Assembly (NCBI GenBank): GCA_965644295.1
Contig: CBFFRP010000294.1
Span: 1-64,000 of the forward strand
DNA length: 64,000 nt
From: Paraphysomonas bandaiensis
Lineage: Eukaryota > Chrysophyceae
Direction of reading: 5' to 3'
A model generated the notes under the pieces. It made no database searches and was not told the DNA's origin. It saw nothing but the letters and a program-made list of their open reading frames with translations. Positions 14,626-24,755 of this stretch are shown one piece after another. The position numbers and the translations under genes are program-made. Position 1 is the first letter of the stretch, and each line of letters begins with the position of its first letter.

Positions 14626-15306
14626 TTTTTTAACGTAGTAATTTTCGTGTAGTTTCACGCCCTACCTGTTTTTGAACTATTTGTAGTTCTCACCGAGATC
14701 CAGATTAGCAGAAACAAGTAGGTTACTATTATAAGTGCAAATACAATAAGCACCATACTATGAATCTCTGTGTTAATTCTCGTATCTCATCATGCGTAAT
14801 GAGGGTAGAAGGCATGGTACATGGTGCTAATTGTAATTACAGTGCGCCAGTCCAAAGTGATACTACAGTGTACAGATAATCCTTTGCTCTTTGCGGAATT
14901 AATTTAAATATGTTATTTCTAACAATAGATATGTATCAGATAACGTACGATATAATCGATGGTGAGAGATGTGCTTTGTTGTGTGGCGTCTAGCCAGCTG
15001 GCCAGTATGTGTATTGGCCACTACAATGTGATGGGAAAACAGCTTTCCAAATAACCGTAAGCCATAAACCACAAGTCCATATAAAAATATAAACTGCAAA
15101 ATTAATCATTACATAGTTAGCGGCTGCTGAGGTGCCGTTATCAGTTATCAGAACCCGTGGGGTGCGGTAGTACCAACCAACACAACCATGAATGAGAGAC
15201 AACACGAAAAGTCATACCATTGCAGTTATTATACAGTATGAGAACATCATGCTATTAAATTCATCACCACTACATCGATAGCTCTATGTGAACCTGCAGC
15301 GAAATA
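14626..15306. other. Convergent intergenic region
   Basis: This lies between the 3' ends of the TMX3-like gene and the M19 dipeptidase gene. I see no convincing coding frame or repeat. It presumably holds both 3' UTRs. Confidence 0.6.
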
Positions 15307-16674
15307 TTATGGTCTCGCTAAGAGGGCATCTTCGTCAGGGATTGGGGGCATGGCCTCTGACGGCATCTGCCCTTCGGAAGCCATCTCATCTCGTACGCGT
15401 TCAGCTGTTTCAAGAACTCTCATCATATTTCCGGAGAGAATCTTGCAGATATCTTCATCTGAATACCCGCGATATATTAGCTCGGCCGTAAGGTTTGGGT
15501 AGCATGCCACATCCTCCAGACCCCTTGCAAGTTTAGTGGTACCATCGTAATCACCACCTATCCCTGTATGTATATCCAAGTAAAAACATATCTAAATTAT
15601 CTACGAAAGGAAATACCAATGTGGTCAATGCCAGCGATATTACGCACATGATCAATATGATCGGCAACTTCGATTACTGTGGCACCCGTACGTCCACCTC
15701 TTACCCAGAACTGACCCGCCACGAAATCTGACACGAATGTAATCATGATAACCCCTCCATTGGCCGGAAGCATCGCGAGAACATCATCTGGTACATCCCG
15801 AGGATGGTTGCATAATGCCCGTGAAGAGGAGTGAGAGAATATCACCGGCGCACGGGAGACCTCAAGAGCTCGCCGCATAGTGACATGATGTACATGCGAG
15901 AGGTCCACTAGCATGCCGAGGCGGTTCATCTCTCGCACCACTTCGCAACCAAAATCAGTGAGCCCTCCATTAGGGGCATCTGCGCAAAACTCTCCTGTAA
16001 CAGAGAGGGCTGCGTCAGCCCATGAAGGCCCACCGTTGTGGGTTAGTGTCATATATCGCACCCCAAGTTTATACATCATTCGTAGTGAGCCTAAACTGCC
16101 GTTTATCTGATGTCCTCCTTCCATTCCACACATAGAGGCAATTTTTCCTGCCTTGAATATACGGCGCACATCTTCAGCACTGTAGGCGATTTCAAAAGTA
16201 TCCGAGTATTTATCAACCATGCGATGTATGATGTCAATTTGTTCAAGTGTAGTCTGTACCGCTTGAGGGCCTAATCTGGTTGCAGGAGTATATACACTCC
16301 AGAATTGCCACCCAATTCCCCCTTCTCTCAGACGAGGTATGTCTGTATGAAGACATGCGTGGAAAGGTCCTATGAATGATAAGCTCTATACAAGTAACAC
16401 TGATAGATTATAAGGGCTTGATACCTTTAAACGCACGACCACGATGATTTTTTAGTAAATCAAGATCATAGATTCCACATGGACCAGATGGTTCGATTTC
16501 TCGATAAGTCCATGCAATATCATTATCTGTGTAGTATATATAAGGGTTATATATATCAATGGAGTTGATATCATACATACGTCCATCGCAAACAGGTATT
16601 GTTTTATGTAAATCTTTTGCATGAGATAAATGTATTTGAGCACGTAATGTATCATCAGCTGGAAATGACGACAT
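15307..16674 (-). CDS. Membrane-dipeptidase-family peptidase (M19)
   Basis: Four exons on the minus strand (16674-16581, 16526-16425, 16369-15617, 15563-15307) give 401 residues, close to the usual 380-420 for M19. The first intron (16527-16580, 54 nt) is in frame. Reading through it destroys the metal site, while removing it restores DGHNDIAW, the HxD zinc-binding motif of renal dipeptidases. Other landmarks are HTDIPRLREGGIGWQFWSVY, the bridging-Glu segment MEGGHQI, LTHN, DLSHV, the zinc-ligand segment FSHSSSRAL, and DHIGIGGDYDG created across the last intron. M19 enzymes hydrolyse dipeptides, using two zinc ions. I see no signal peptide or GPI signal, so unlike mammalian DPEP1 this one may be cytosolic. 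It is divergently arranged with the Myb gene. Confidence 0.93.
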
Positions 16675-16727
16675 ATTTGTGAGATCCTTTAATGAAATGA
16701 TCTTAAGTGATAATAGACAGCCATATC

Positions 16728-16865
16728 ATATCGGCATCCTTTGTATATTTTTGTTCAAAGATGCCTCTAATATTGAGACAACAATTATCTGTATTCCAGC
16801 CGTAATTTTATATCAGTAATAGAGTGTAATTTGACTTCAATTAATTTCCGAAAAATAAGATGCAT
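16728..16865 (-). repeat. Dispersed ~140-bp repeat, copy C (inverted)
   Basis: Read on the minus strand, this stretch matches the two copies at 51992-52125 and 52165-52300. Shared blocks include CTTATTTTTCGGAAAT, TACGGCTGGAATACA, CAATATTAGAGGCA and GAACAAAAATA followed by CAAAGGATGC. It lies in the divergent promoter between the dipeptidase and Myb genes. It has no evident coding frame and no clear terminal inverted repeats. Confidence 0.85.
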
Positions 16866-17022
16866 ACGCCTGCTGTACTATTAGCTACACAGAGTGGAAC
16901 ATAAATCCAAGTGAAGTCACCAGCAGCAGATATATATTCTATATCAACTCACCACATACTCATACATCAATATATACAGCTGTATATACCATATGTCTCA
17001 GTCCAAGATGTTTCTATCTAAC

Positions 17023-17051
17023 CCAATAAAGTCCTGTGATTGGCTCATTGG
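17023..17051. promoter_or_regulatory. Cluster of three CCAAT boxes
   Basis: CCAAT occurs at 17023-17027 on the plus strand and, inverted as ATTGG, at 17039-17043 and 17047-17051. The cluster is about 190-220 bp upstream of the Myb start and about 350 bp upstream of the divergent dipeptidase start. A closely similar context (CTGTGATTGG) recurs upstream of the J-protein gene at 41251-41260. A regulatory role is inferred from motif and position only. Confidence 0.4.
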
Positions 17052-17242
17052 ACTGAAAAGATAAAGAAGAAATCTGGAAATGGTTGAACCAGCCATTCTT
17101 CCCATCCATCATTCAACTGCTCATTGACAGTTCGGTCCAGCAAATACATATATATATATGAAGAGAGAAGAACACTTTGCAATAATATTATAAGTGAATA
17201 TATTTATATAGATAGATTTAGTGATTCATATTATTATTGCAA

Positions 17243-18482
17243 ATGGAAACACCATTAAAGAATAAAAGTGATCATAGTAGAGACTCTAGTACTTCAAAGA
17301 GAAAGCCTGTTAGGAAATGGACTCCTGAAGAGGTGACTTCTATTGACTCAATTGGAATTATATTAATATATATGCATTTATAGGATGAACTCATGATATC
17401 ACTTGTAAGAGACTATGGAACACGTCATTGGGGATTGATAGGGTCCAAGATAACAGGACGTACTGGGAAACAGTGCAGAGAGCGTTGGCATAATCAACTT
17501 GATCCATCTATATCAAAACATGGTTGGACAGAAGAGGAAGAAAGAATATTAATTAAAGTATGTAGAATTATATGTATATATATGTTGTGACCTGTTATAT
17601 TAGGCGCATGCGGAACTTGGCAACAAATGGGCTGAGATTGCTAAATATCTTCCGGGTAGGACAGATAATACCATCAAGAATCACTGGAATAGTGCCAAGA
17701 GAAGGATATTGCGCATGGAATGTTCTAATCGCATGTCCCCGCGAGGGAGTGATGAGCTTAAATCATGTATTTCTGGAGATAACTTAGATGAATTCAAACC
17801 CGAGAAAGATGTGAAATCAGCTTCCATTCCCCCTCCCTTGATAGTACAAGCACCGCTGGTATCACCAAAGTCACATCCTGAGACCCCCACGCCTACTGTT
17901 CAGAAAACCCCGCGATCGATCAAAGCCAGTAAAACTCCTAAGACGAATCCAAAGGATGCTAAGACAGGGTGGATAAGCCCCATAAATCTCCCTGTGAGTT
18001 TCAACCTTCCGGTAAAGATTGAGGAAACACCTGAAGAAGATAGAGAGGCTGCTGATACCCTGATATCTATGGCCGATAAAAGCACTCCTCTTACCATAGG
18101 ACAGAAGCGTGGCATATCTGATCTCTCCGTTGTGACAGACTTCGAGTACTCGTTTCCGTTGTTCAATCGTCCGAAAAAGAGGCGTGCTGTAGGAGCCGCC
18201 CGAAGGTTATGTATGTCCATCCGCAATATCAATCCTTTGCCAATTGCATCGACTCCGTCTAATGAGAATTTTAGTTTTTCTCCCCGACATGCCTCTCCTA
18301 CCTCTATGGAGACTTTAAGCGTTCTCGCAGACACAGCAATGGAGCTGTGTTCCGCCCGGTCCATCCCTCGGAACGCTCACTCCGAACCATCCATATACAC
18401 ATTCCCTACCCCACTTTCACCACCACCTGGATTGCATTTCACTGCAATCTGTCCATCTATACCTCTTGACACTCATATATAA
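17243..18482 (+). CDS. R2R3-Myb transcription factor
   Basis: Three exons (17243-17332, 17384-17557, 17604-18482) with 51- and 46-nt introns give 380 residues. Two Myb repeats lie at about residues 24-130. R2 starts KWTPEEDELM and carries HWGLI and [16 protein letters not shown]3 starts [12 protein letters not shown] and, across the second intron, contains [21 protein letters not shown], the recognition-helix signature. The rest is a Ser/Pro/Thr-rich tail with many SP/TP sites and a basic PKKRR stretch that could be a nuclear localisation signal. R2R3-Myb proteins bind YAACNG-type DNA and regulate transcription in the nucleus. The target genes are unknown. The start codon is the first ATG in frame with the Myb domain. 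The gene is head-to-head with the dipeptidase. Confidence 0.93.
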
Positions 18483-19499
18483 TTATTTCATCGATTTTGT
18501 ATTCTCGAGAATCCAGGGCAGAATTTGACGCCACAGGTTAGATTCTCATGTTCCATAGGCATTATTAACCTGGCAGCGGGGCTGGCACACTAATTAGTTA
18601 GGATGAATTAATATTTCAGTGGTTTGGCGATATAAGTAGTAGCTTGGTTAGTCGAATATGAAGTTTATCATTATTTTTGCTCCATTACTAAATATCATTG
18701 GAAGTCGTAACACGTATTTCTCAAACTTTCTCGCTATTTTTCGTTTAGATATGTTATATTGTTGTGGCTTTTCAGTATCCACTATACAATCATCATTTAG
18801 CACCGTATTCATTAAGACAGCATGCTTTCGTACATTCTACATGTCGTGAGGAGTGAGGAGTGCATAGCACATAGCACTACAATATGCGTATATGTAATGC
18901 TCAATACGTTGTACACGTAACTTGCCACATGGATTCAAGGCAATAGTAAAGTGATTATACATTATACCTGCAAGGGCAGGTGGGACTAAGGACTAGGGAG
19001 CATTACATTGAATTGGCATGTATTGCAATAGTATTGTTGGACAGGTTTAAAAACTCCATCAATATTATATATTATTGCTTGATGGGACGCTATCTAACAA
19101 TCTGAAACCTGCTGTCTTGCCAAACATTTACTTCCTCAGCTTGTTTTCTAATGATCAGGTCACCTTTTTGAACCGTACCATGTACTTTCATATATAATCC
19201 TCAAAAATACTTTCAGCTAATAGAAAATTCTTTGCCATATATGAAATGATTTTGCTCTGGTGGCTACAAGGTATCAGAGTGTATAAATCACGAATGCAGA
19301 AAAGAATACAAAATATTCCAAGAACAAAAAGCAAGAACCTTGCTTGCAAGTGAGTATTTTATTGTACAACACACGCTGAGTACGACTATCCATTATTATA
19401 TATAGACGATAAACAGCTATGAAACTGATAAGTATCGGGTACTTCATTGGATTGTCAACACGAAATTTAGTAATACGATACATACATAATGTCAACGAT
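18483..19499. other. Convergent intergenic region, no gene seen
   Basis: This is 1 kb between the 3' ends of the Myb gene and the RRM protein gene. It is AT-rich, and the short open frames lack family motifs. It presumably contains both 3' UTRs. Confidence 0.6.
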
Positions 19500-20906
19500 C
19501 TAACTGCTATTCTCATCATCCGAGTCGTCATCCATCTGAAGGGCACCAAAAGCGTTCACGACTTGTTGGGAATTCTTTCTGCTATCCTGACTACGGACAG
19601 CACTCTCCTTCCGAGCCATCTTCTCCTGCGCTTGGGTGAACTTTAGTAGCCTCGCCTCTTCACTGTCGTCCATCTTATCCTTGCGAGTCTAGAGCACAAA
19701 CATACGCCAAATTAATGAATATTACACTTGACGCAAGGAGGTACACATCAAATATACAGGACCGAATATATAATTAAGTAATTTAAGTAACGACATATAG
19801 AAAATATGCCCCACCTTATTTGACTGTGCGGCCTCAGCAGGAGTATCAGATGGCTTCGTTTTAGGCTTATTGCCTCTGCCCGCACCACGCGCGTCTCCTC
19901 TTCCTTCCCCGCGCTGTGGTCTCCTACTTCCTTCTCCCCTACCCCCTCGTCCTCCTCGCACGCTCTTCTCGCGGCGACCTTCCTTGGAGGTGTCCACATT
20001 CTTGGGAGCTTCCTTTGAAACCGTTGACGAGACCCCAGTTACTGCCGACGAGTTAACAACATCAGCCTCTTCAGCCTTGGTCGGTGGCACAGGAGGCGTA
20101 GTATTCTCTTGCACAGGAGCTGGGGGAGGTACCTCTGCCTTTTTCTGGAGCGCCAGCTCATCCCGGGGCTTTCCCTCACCAAAGATGCCAGTTGGAGCTG
20201 CCGTAGGGGCACCAACCTGCTCAATCGGCAATGTACGAGGCTTAATTTCGATCTTTTTGCGTGTCGCGGGGGGTTCGGACGATCCGCCGGTAGGCTGGAT
20301 GGGCTCGCTGACAGGGCGACTGTCTCTCCCTCTCCCACCGGACCTACGAGCGTCGTAACCTCTACCCCTGGAGTCATTTCCCCTCTCATATCCGCGTCCT
20401 CTTCCACCCCCTTCTCTGTTATCTCGTGAACGAGAGCGGTAACCATCCCGGTTGTCTCGGGGTCGCCTGTCACCATCTCTACGATAAGCCCCACCCCCGC
20501 GTTGAGGTTTGTTACCAACGCTAACTGTAATACGACGTCTCTCGAACTCAAAATCATTAGCATTTAAAGCCGTATCTAGACTGGCATTATCACGAAACTC
20601 TACATGAGCAGAACCCTTTGAACGACCAGTTTCATTTTTATGTATTCTGACATCCTGTACATGACATCCTCTCTTCTCAAAGAATGTTCTCAGATAATTC
20701 TCATCAATACTATATAATAAATTGCCAATATGAGCAACATATGGTCCACCTGTAGAGGGTTCTTTAAGAACAGATTCCTCTACTTGTTGTGGTTGAGCAA
20801 AATTAGGAACAGGTTCTCTGGTATTGTCAAGTATCTCTTCCTCTTCATCGCTCCCTTCAATTGATGAATCATCATCATCTGCCCAATCTTTACCTTTCCC
20901 AGACAT
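19500..20906 (-). CDS. RRM protein resembling eIF4B/eIF4H
   Basis: Two exons (20906-19815, 19688-19500) give 426 residues. The 126-nt intron is longer than most here. The N terminus is acidic (KDWADDDDSSIEGSDEEEE). One RRM at about residues 55-130 has RNP2-like AHIGNLLYSI and RNP1-like KGSAHVEF. A long Arg/Gly/Asp-rich region (RDNRDGYRSRSRDNR, repeated RGRG) follows, then proline-rich linkers and an RGG-rich block. The second exon ends with VVNAFGALQMDDDSDDE. A WADD-type acidic N terminus, a single RRM, a DRYR/RGG tail and a C-terminal AFG motif fit eIF4B/eIF4H, which stimulate the eIF4A helicase during mRNA scanning. The start is the first ATG. RRM identity is firm and the eIF4B assignment is inferred. 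Confidence 0.82.
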
Positions 20907-21524
20907 TTAATTAACAATAATTAAGGATTAAATACAAGTAGATTAAATCTTATGTGATAGAGTAGTTAGTATAGAGAGATGTGGAGACGTCTATAGTATA
21001 TGTGGTGTTTGCTACACTGATGTGCGGCTATTGTTTCGAATCCATTGTTAATAATAAAATATCTTCTACAGTCAGACTGAAATAATGGATATATTCTGTG
21101 TGTTATATAGTTATATATATAGATTTACAGATTTACATATATGGATATGTAGTATACAGACTGTAGTAGTGTGGTATACAGTTTACGTATTCAAAGTGTA
21201 TGCAACACTCTTATATTACATAGTAGTACATACACTGCATACAGAGTTGTCATATACAGCAGCTGGATCAAACTGTCACTCTACCATAATACAAACAATT
21301 GTGAAGATCAAACATCATTATTTCTTTCAACACACTACTATCTTAATATTCAAGATAGATTATGCATTGACCCTGTGAACATTGACTTCAACAATATTTC
21401 ATATCATTAATACAGTTGTGTATACTTCTCTATACTGAACTCTACCTCATCTAACTTGACTTATCATACAATATCACTTCATACTAAATATTATATTTTA
21501 CATTCTGTAATTTTACAAAAAAAA
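20907..21524. other. Divergent intergenic region
   Basis: This is the shared 5' region of the RRM gene (minus) and the coiled-coil gene (plus). It is AT-rich with TATATA stretches and an A9 run just before the 21525 ATG. No element is recognised. Confidence 0.5.
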
Positions 21525-22928
21525 ATGAATATTCATATGAATGATAATCAATTTCATACAATATTACAAAATTATTTTACAAAATTACAACAATATTCAA
21601 TTAATCCAATAAATCATGCACTTCATACCCTTCATATATTATCATATTATAAAAATATTCATACTATAAATCCTAGATATAATCATATACATACTCTAAA
21701 AACCCCTCATTCAGTATATAAATATGATATGAATATCACGGATATGTATGATGAATTACATCATTATATTAATGAAATCAAATCTATGAAACAAGCATTA
21801 TATATACAATTAGATGAATATTGTAAAATATTAAAGAATTCAACTATCATATCAAAAGATATTAAAGATACTTGGCAAGATTATAATGCAGCATGTGATC
21901 AATTATCTCAACAAATTCATGCAATTGATGAAAGACGTTTAAGATCAGCAATCTATTCAATGGATATGTTAGATAAAGATATAAAGAAAGGAGGATATGC
22001 TCGTTTATGTTCACTTATTGAGATTGGGATTCAAAGTGTTCAAACAGCTATTGAACAATTATCTTTAAAATTAAAACAAAGTCGTAATGACTTTATTGCT
22101 GTACGTCATTCAGAGGACCTTCTTGAAAGTGCAGCACAAGAAAGTTATGAACGTCTTAGAGATTCATATCTGAATTTATTGAGGTTATCGTATAAGAGAG
22201 CCCTTCAGAATGATAAGAGATGGATTCAAGTGGAGGCTGAGTGTAGGGAGTGGCTTCTTAAGGAAATGAAATCTGTGTTAGGACGATATATTGACAAAGA
22301 CGGGGAAAGTGGGTCAGAAATATCTCAACGGATGGATGCGAATCGTGCGGCCACAACTCGTAGACTTCAGCAGTTTTCAGATAAGTACTTGTCTTCAGCA
22401 AAAGAAAAATTGCAAAGAAATTCTAAATATGCGGACCTTCTTCACGATATGAAACGTAGAGGACACCGATGGAGGGATGGTGAGAGGCAAAAAATGGACG
22501 AGTGGCTTCATGTGACAACAAGTGAGATAGAGGAGTGTTATGATGACTCTTTGGAGGAGTTACGGAACAAGGTGTGTGAGATTAGACTCCGTATTAACGA
22601 ACTGCAGTTGCATGCCCAAAAACTTGGCCATCTTAATAAAATTCCTTTGGCCAGTGTAGAATCACTTCGGCAGAGAACTGATTCCCCAAGGAAAGGAAGT
22701 CCAATGAAAGGCTTTGTCCCAATGAGAGACCAGCCACCACCTGCCATGTCGATGAATCTTGGGAGCAGACTTTATGGCTTAAGTAAATCTGTTGGAGTTT
22801 CAGATGAGGAAGCATCGCTGCTTTTGACGCAACTTTTGTATATCGCTAGCCCTGATGCAGCCTTGCTGTCAAAGCTAAATCATTGTGTCAACTATTATTC
22901 CAAGAAAACTAACCGTACCATTGTGTAA
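21525..22928 (+). CDS. Uncharacterised coiled-coil protein
   Basis: A single open frame of 467 residues from the ATG at 21525. An in-frame ATG at 21456 would add 23 residues of low-complexity Tyr/His/Ile sequence and seems less likely. The first third is Asn/Tyr/His/Ile-rich. From about residue 80 the sequence becomes Lys/Glu/Leu-rich with long stretches lacking proline or glycine, typical of coiled coil. A basic Pro/Ser linker (SPRKGSPMKG) precedes a short C-terminal helical segment. I recognise no family. The first half is markedly more AT-rich in codon use than the second. Its upstream region is shared with the RRM gene. A cytoskeletal or flagellar scaffold role is only a guess. Confidence 0.7.
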   Translation: MNIHMNDNQFHTILQNYFTKLQQYSINPINHALHTLHILSYYKNIHTINPRYNHIHTLKTPHSVYKYDMNITDMYDELHHYINEIKSMKQALYIQLDEYCKILKNSTIISKDIKDTWQDYNAACDQLSQQIHAIDERRLRSAIYSMDMLDKDIKKGGYARLCSLIEIGIQSVQTAIEQLSLKLKQSRNDFIAVRHSEDLLESAAQESYERLRDSYLNLLRLSYKRALQNDKRWIQVEAECREWLLKEMKSVLGRYIDKDGESGSEISQRMDANRAATTRRLQQFSDKYLSSAKEKLQRNSKYADLLHDMKRRGHRWRDGERQKMDEWLHVTTSEIEECYDDSLEELRNKVCEIRLRINELQLHAQKLGHLNKIPLASVESLRQRTDSPRKGSPMKGFVPMRDQPPPAMSMNLGSRLYGLSKSVGVSDEEASLLLTQLLYIASPDAALLSKLNHCVNYYSKKTNRTIV

Positions 22929-23265
22929 AATACTTGTGTAGAGTTTTAGTCGATATATTGTGTAAGAGTAAGAATTGTGTCTATCCTCTTTCGTTCATAC
23001 TCTTCTGCTTGGAGGTACTATTAAATCGCCATTCATTGACACCTGCTATACCGAGCAAGTTTGCGTTGTGTCGTTGAAATGTTGAAATACATAGCACAGC
23101 TTTCAACACTTTATGTGGAGCGATAATTCCAGCTTTAGAAGCTAATTATATTTAATAATTATCAAAATCTCCGCAATATTTATTCTGTCTTCAATATTTG
23201 TTGTTGTGTTCTTTCCCAGAGGCTGGCTTGCTAAGTATAGTTATATTTAACCACGGATAATAAGG
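22929..23265. other. Intergenic spacer before nested repeat
   Basis: AT-rich sequence downstream of the coiled-coil gene with no coding frame recognised. Confidence 0.5.
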
Positions 23266-23830
23266 GGACTCCCTGAACAAAGTCGGACTCGCACCTTTTC
23301 GTGGTGTTGTGGGGGATAAGTACCAGAGATATATATGAAAGTCTTATTTTAAGCAGTAGGCGTCAAGAATCATAACCAGATAAGTAGCTAGATGAAAACT
23401 AGTCAAGCTAGATCGACTTCTACCTGTAACTAACTGATAAAAATTCTCATATCCTACTATGTAACGCTACAGAAACTGCTTGTGCGTCGCTGCAAGCACC
23501 AAGGTGCGACCACTTCCGCTCTTGTATGTGAGGGAGAAGCTCTCTGTGGACGTGAGTTCATGAAGTACAAAAGTGGTTAGACAGGGAGGCGCCAGTTGGG
23601 GTAGGGCTCCACAAGACTTTGTGGAGGCACAGAATTTTGGATTAGTGAGATAAATGGGCGAGGGAGTAGGTCGGGATTCCGGCGTGTCTTCGAATGGCTC
23701 GGGCCGCAAGTTGGGTGATAAGTACCGGAGAGATTTCTCCGGGAAACTAACGTGAGCCGCAAAAATAGACAGCAGATATTGTTCTGCCCACTCATATCCG
23801 AAAGCTTGTGTGGTACAAGGGACACCAATA
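23266..23830. repeat. Older dispersed repeat, left part (split by copia)
   Basis: The block at 23266-23330 (CTCCCTGAACAAAGTCGGAC and onward) and the block at 23706-23830 (ending in GACACCAATA) match the separate copy at 48272-48415. Between them, 23385-23560 matches the far end of the 48-kb copy in inverted orientation (GATGAAAACTAGTCAAGCTAG region and CTGCTTGTGCGTCG region), so the two ends of this element are inverted relative to each other. The segment at 23560-23700 has no match in the window. A minus-strand open frame crosses part of it, but I recognise no protein. This is probably a rearranged non-autonomous transposon. Confidence 0.75.
23826..23830 (+). repeat. Target site duplication, left (CAATA)
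   Basis: CAATA immediately precedes the 5' LTR and is repeated directly after the 3' LTR at 29347-29351. The related uninterrupted repeat at 48 kb reads ACACCAATAAGTGTCACTG, with a single CAATA, which is the empty site. Confidence 0.93.
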
Positions 23831-24150
23831 TGTTGAGTTTTGCTGTTTGTGAGCAATTAAAAGCTGTAGTTTCCAAGATATTAGAATTATATCCGTTACT
23901 CAAAGAATACAGTAGTAGCTAGCTGTAGTATGAGAACCAATAATATGATAGCCATTGTAGTGATAAAACTGAAATATACTGACTGTACAAGATAGTGACG
24001 ATGTAAGATCGTACTAGAAATGGTTGGTGTAGTAGAGATAGAAAGAGTTGGTGAACGTCAATGAATGAAGTATGGTATCTCTTATAATTATATAATATTC
24101 CATATAAGTGTTAACAAAGGTCTTATTACTAAAAATGTCTATTTCTAACA
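23831..24150 (+). repeat. 5' LTR (320 bp)
   Basis: It starts TGTTGAG and ends TCTAACA. It contains a TATAATTATATAATATT stretch near 24083 that could act as a promoter. It looks identical to the 3' LTR at 29027-29346. An ATG at 24135 in its last 16 bases opens the gag frame. Confidence 0.97.
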
Positions 24151-24755
24151 TGGTAGCAGACAGTAGTTCGGAGTGGAAACTTCTTCCTAAATTTGATCAG
24201 TTCGGTGTAGTGAATTGGTCAAAGAATCTGAAAGTGTGGTTGATGAGGAAGAACAGGAACCATCTGGGTCTAGAGGACCGTCCAGTAAGACCAGCAAATA
24301 ATGCGCCAGTGACAGTCCGAAATAAGTACAAGGAGGATCTGGACAAGTGGCTGGAGAGGAAAGACACGTGCATCAGTTCGATATTTGAAGCTGTTCAACC
24401 AGTCGCTGAAGCCCTTGAGATCGTGGATCAGTACTTCCGGGAAAAGGATATGCTCCCGCAGGACCATCCTGATAAAGAGCAGTTAGCGAGTGAACTCATC
24501 TCTAGGTTAATTGTTCGGTTTCGAGGGGAAATCCAATATGAATTAGTTGAATTGAATAAGAAGTTTGCAGGATTCAAAATTCTACCGGGGGAACTCGTGT
24601 GCGCAGCAATCGATCGACTAAACGGCATCTGTCAAAAAATGTCCGAGTTGGGGGAACCACCCACTGACATCGCTAAAAAAAACGAAGTTACAGACTGCCC
24701 TCGAAACACGAAGCGATTTGGAGCAATTGTACACCAATCTCTACCTACAAGGTGA
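24135..24755 (+). CDS. Copia gag region
   Basis: A 206-codon frame from the ATG at 24135. The first codons lie inside the LTR, and a second ATG at 24150-24152 straddles the LTR/primer-site junction. The protein has the organisation of copia gag: W-K-L-L-P-K-F-D near the start, then a helical capsid-like region including a long DxYFREKD segment. The frame runs into unrelated sequence and stops at 24755. The natural continuation of the helical region is in the next frame, from the A8 tract at 24675-24682. The gag role (virus-like particle shell, RNA packaging) is inferred from position and composition. Confidence 0.8.
   Translation: MSISNMVADSSSEWKLLPKFDQFGVVNWSKNLKVWLMRKNRNHLGLEDRPVRPANNAPVTVRNKYKEDLDKWLERKDTCISSIFEAVQPVAEALEIVDQYFREKDMLPQDHPDKEQLASELISRLIVRFRGEIQYELVELNKKFAGFKILPGELVCAAIDRLNGICQKMSELGEPPTDIAKKNEVTDCPRNTKRFGAIVHQSLPTR
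24151..24162 (+). other. Primer binding site (initiator Met-tRNA type)
   Basis: TGGTAGCAGACA begins at the first base after the 5' LTR. TGG pairs with a tRNA CCA end. The sequence closely resembles the TGGTATCAGA-type site used with methionine initiator tRNA by many copia elements, differing at one position in the first ten. Confidence 0.7.

Noticed and set aside
17900-18364. 154-codon antisense frame in the Myb tail
   Set aside because: It is a shadow of the Ser/Pro-rich Myb coding exon, with no independent support.
19870-20563. Long open frames antisense to or out of frame with the RRM protein
   Set aside because: They are shadows of the Arg/Gly/Pro-rich coding sequence. The RRM frame has clear RNP motifs.
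23467-23856. 129-codon minus-strand frame as a gene
   Set aside because: It begins within the copia LTR and crosses the nested-repeat junction, so it cannot be an ancestral gene as it stands. The inner part might be a transposon relic.
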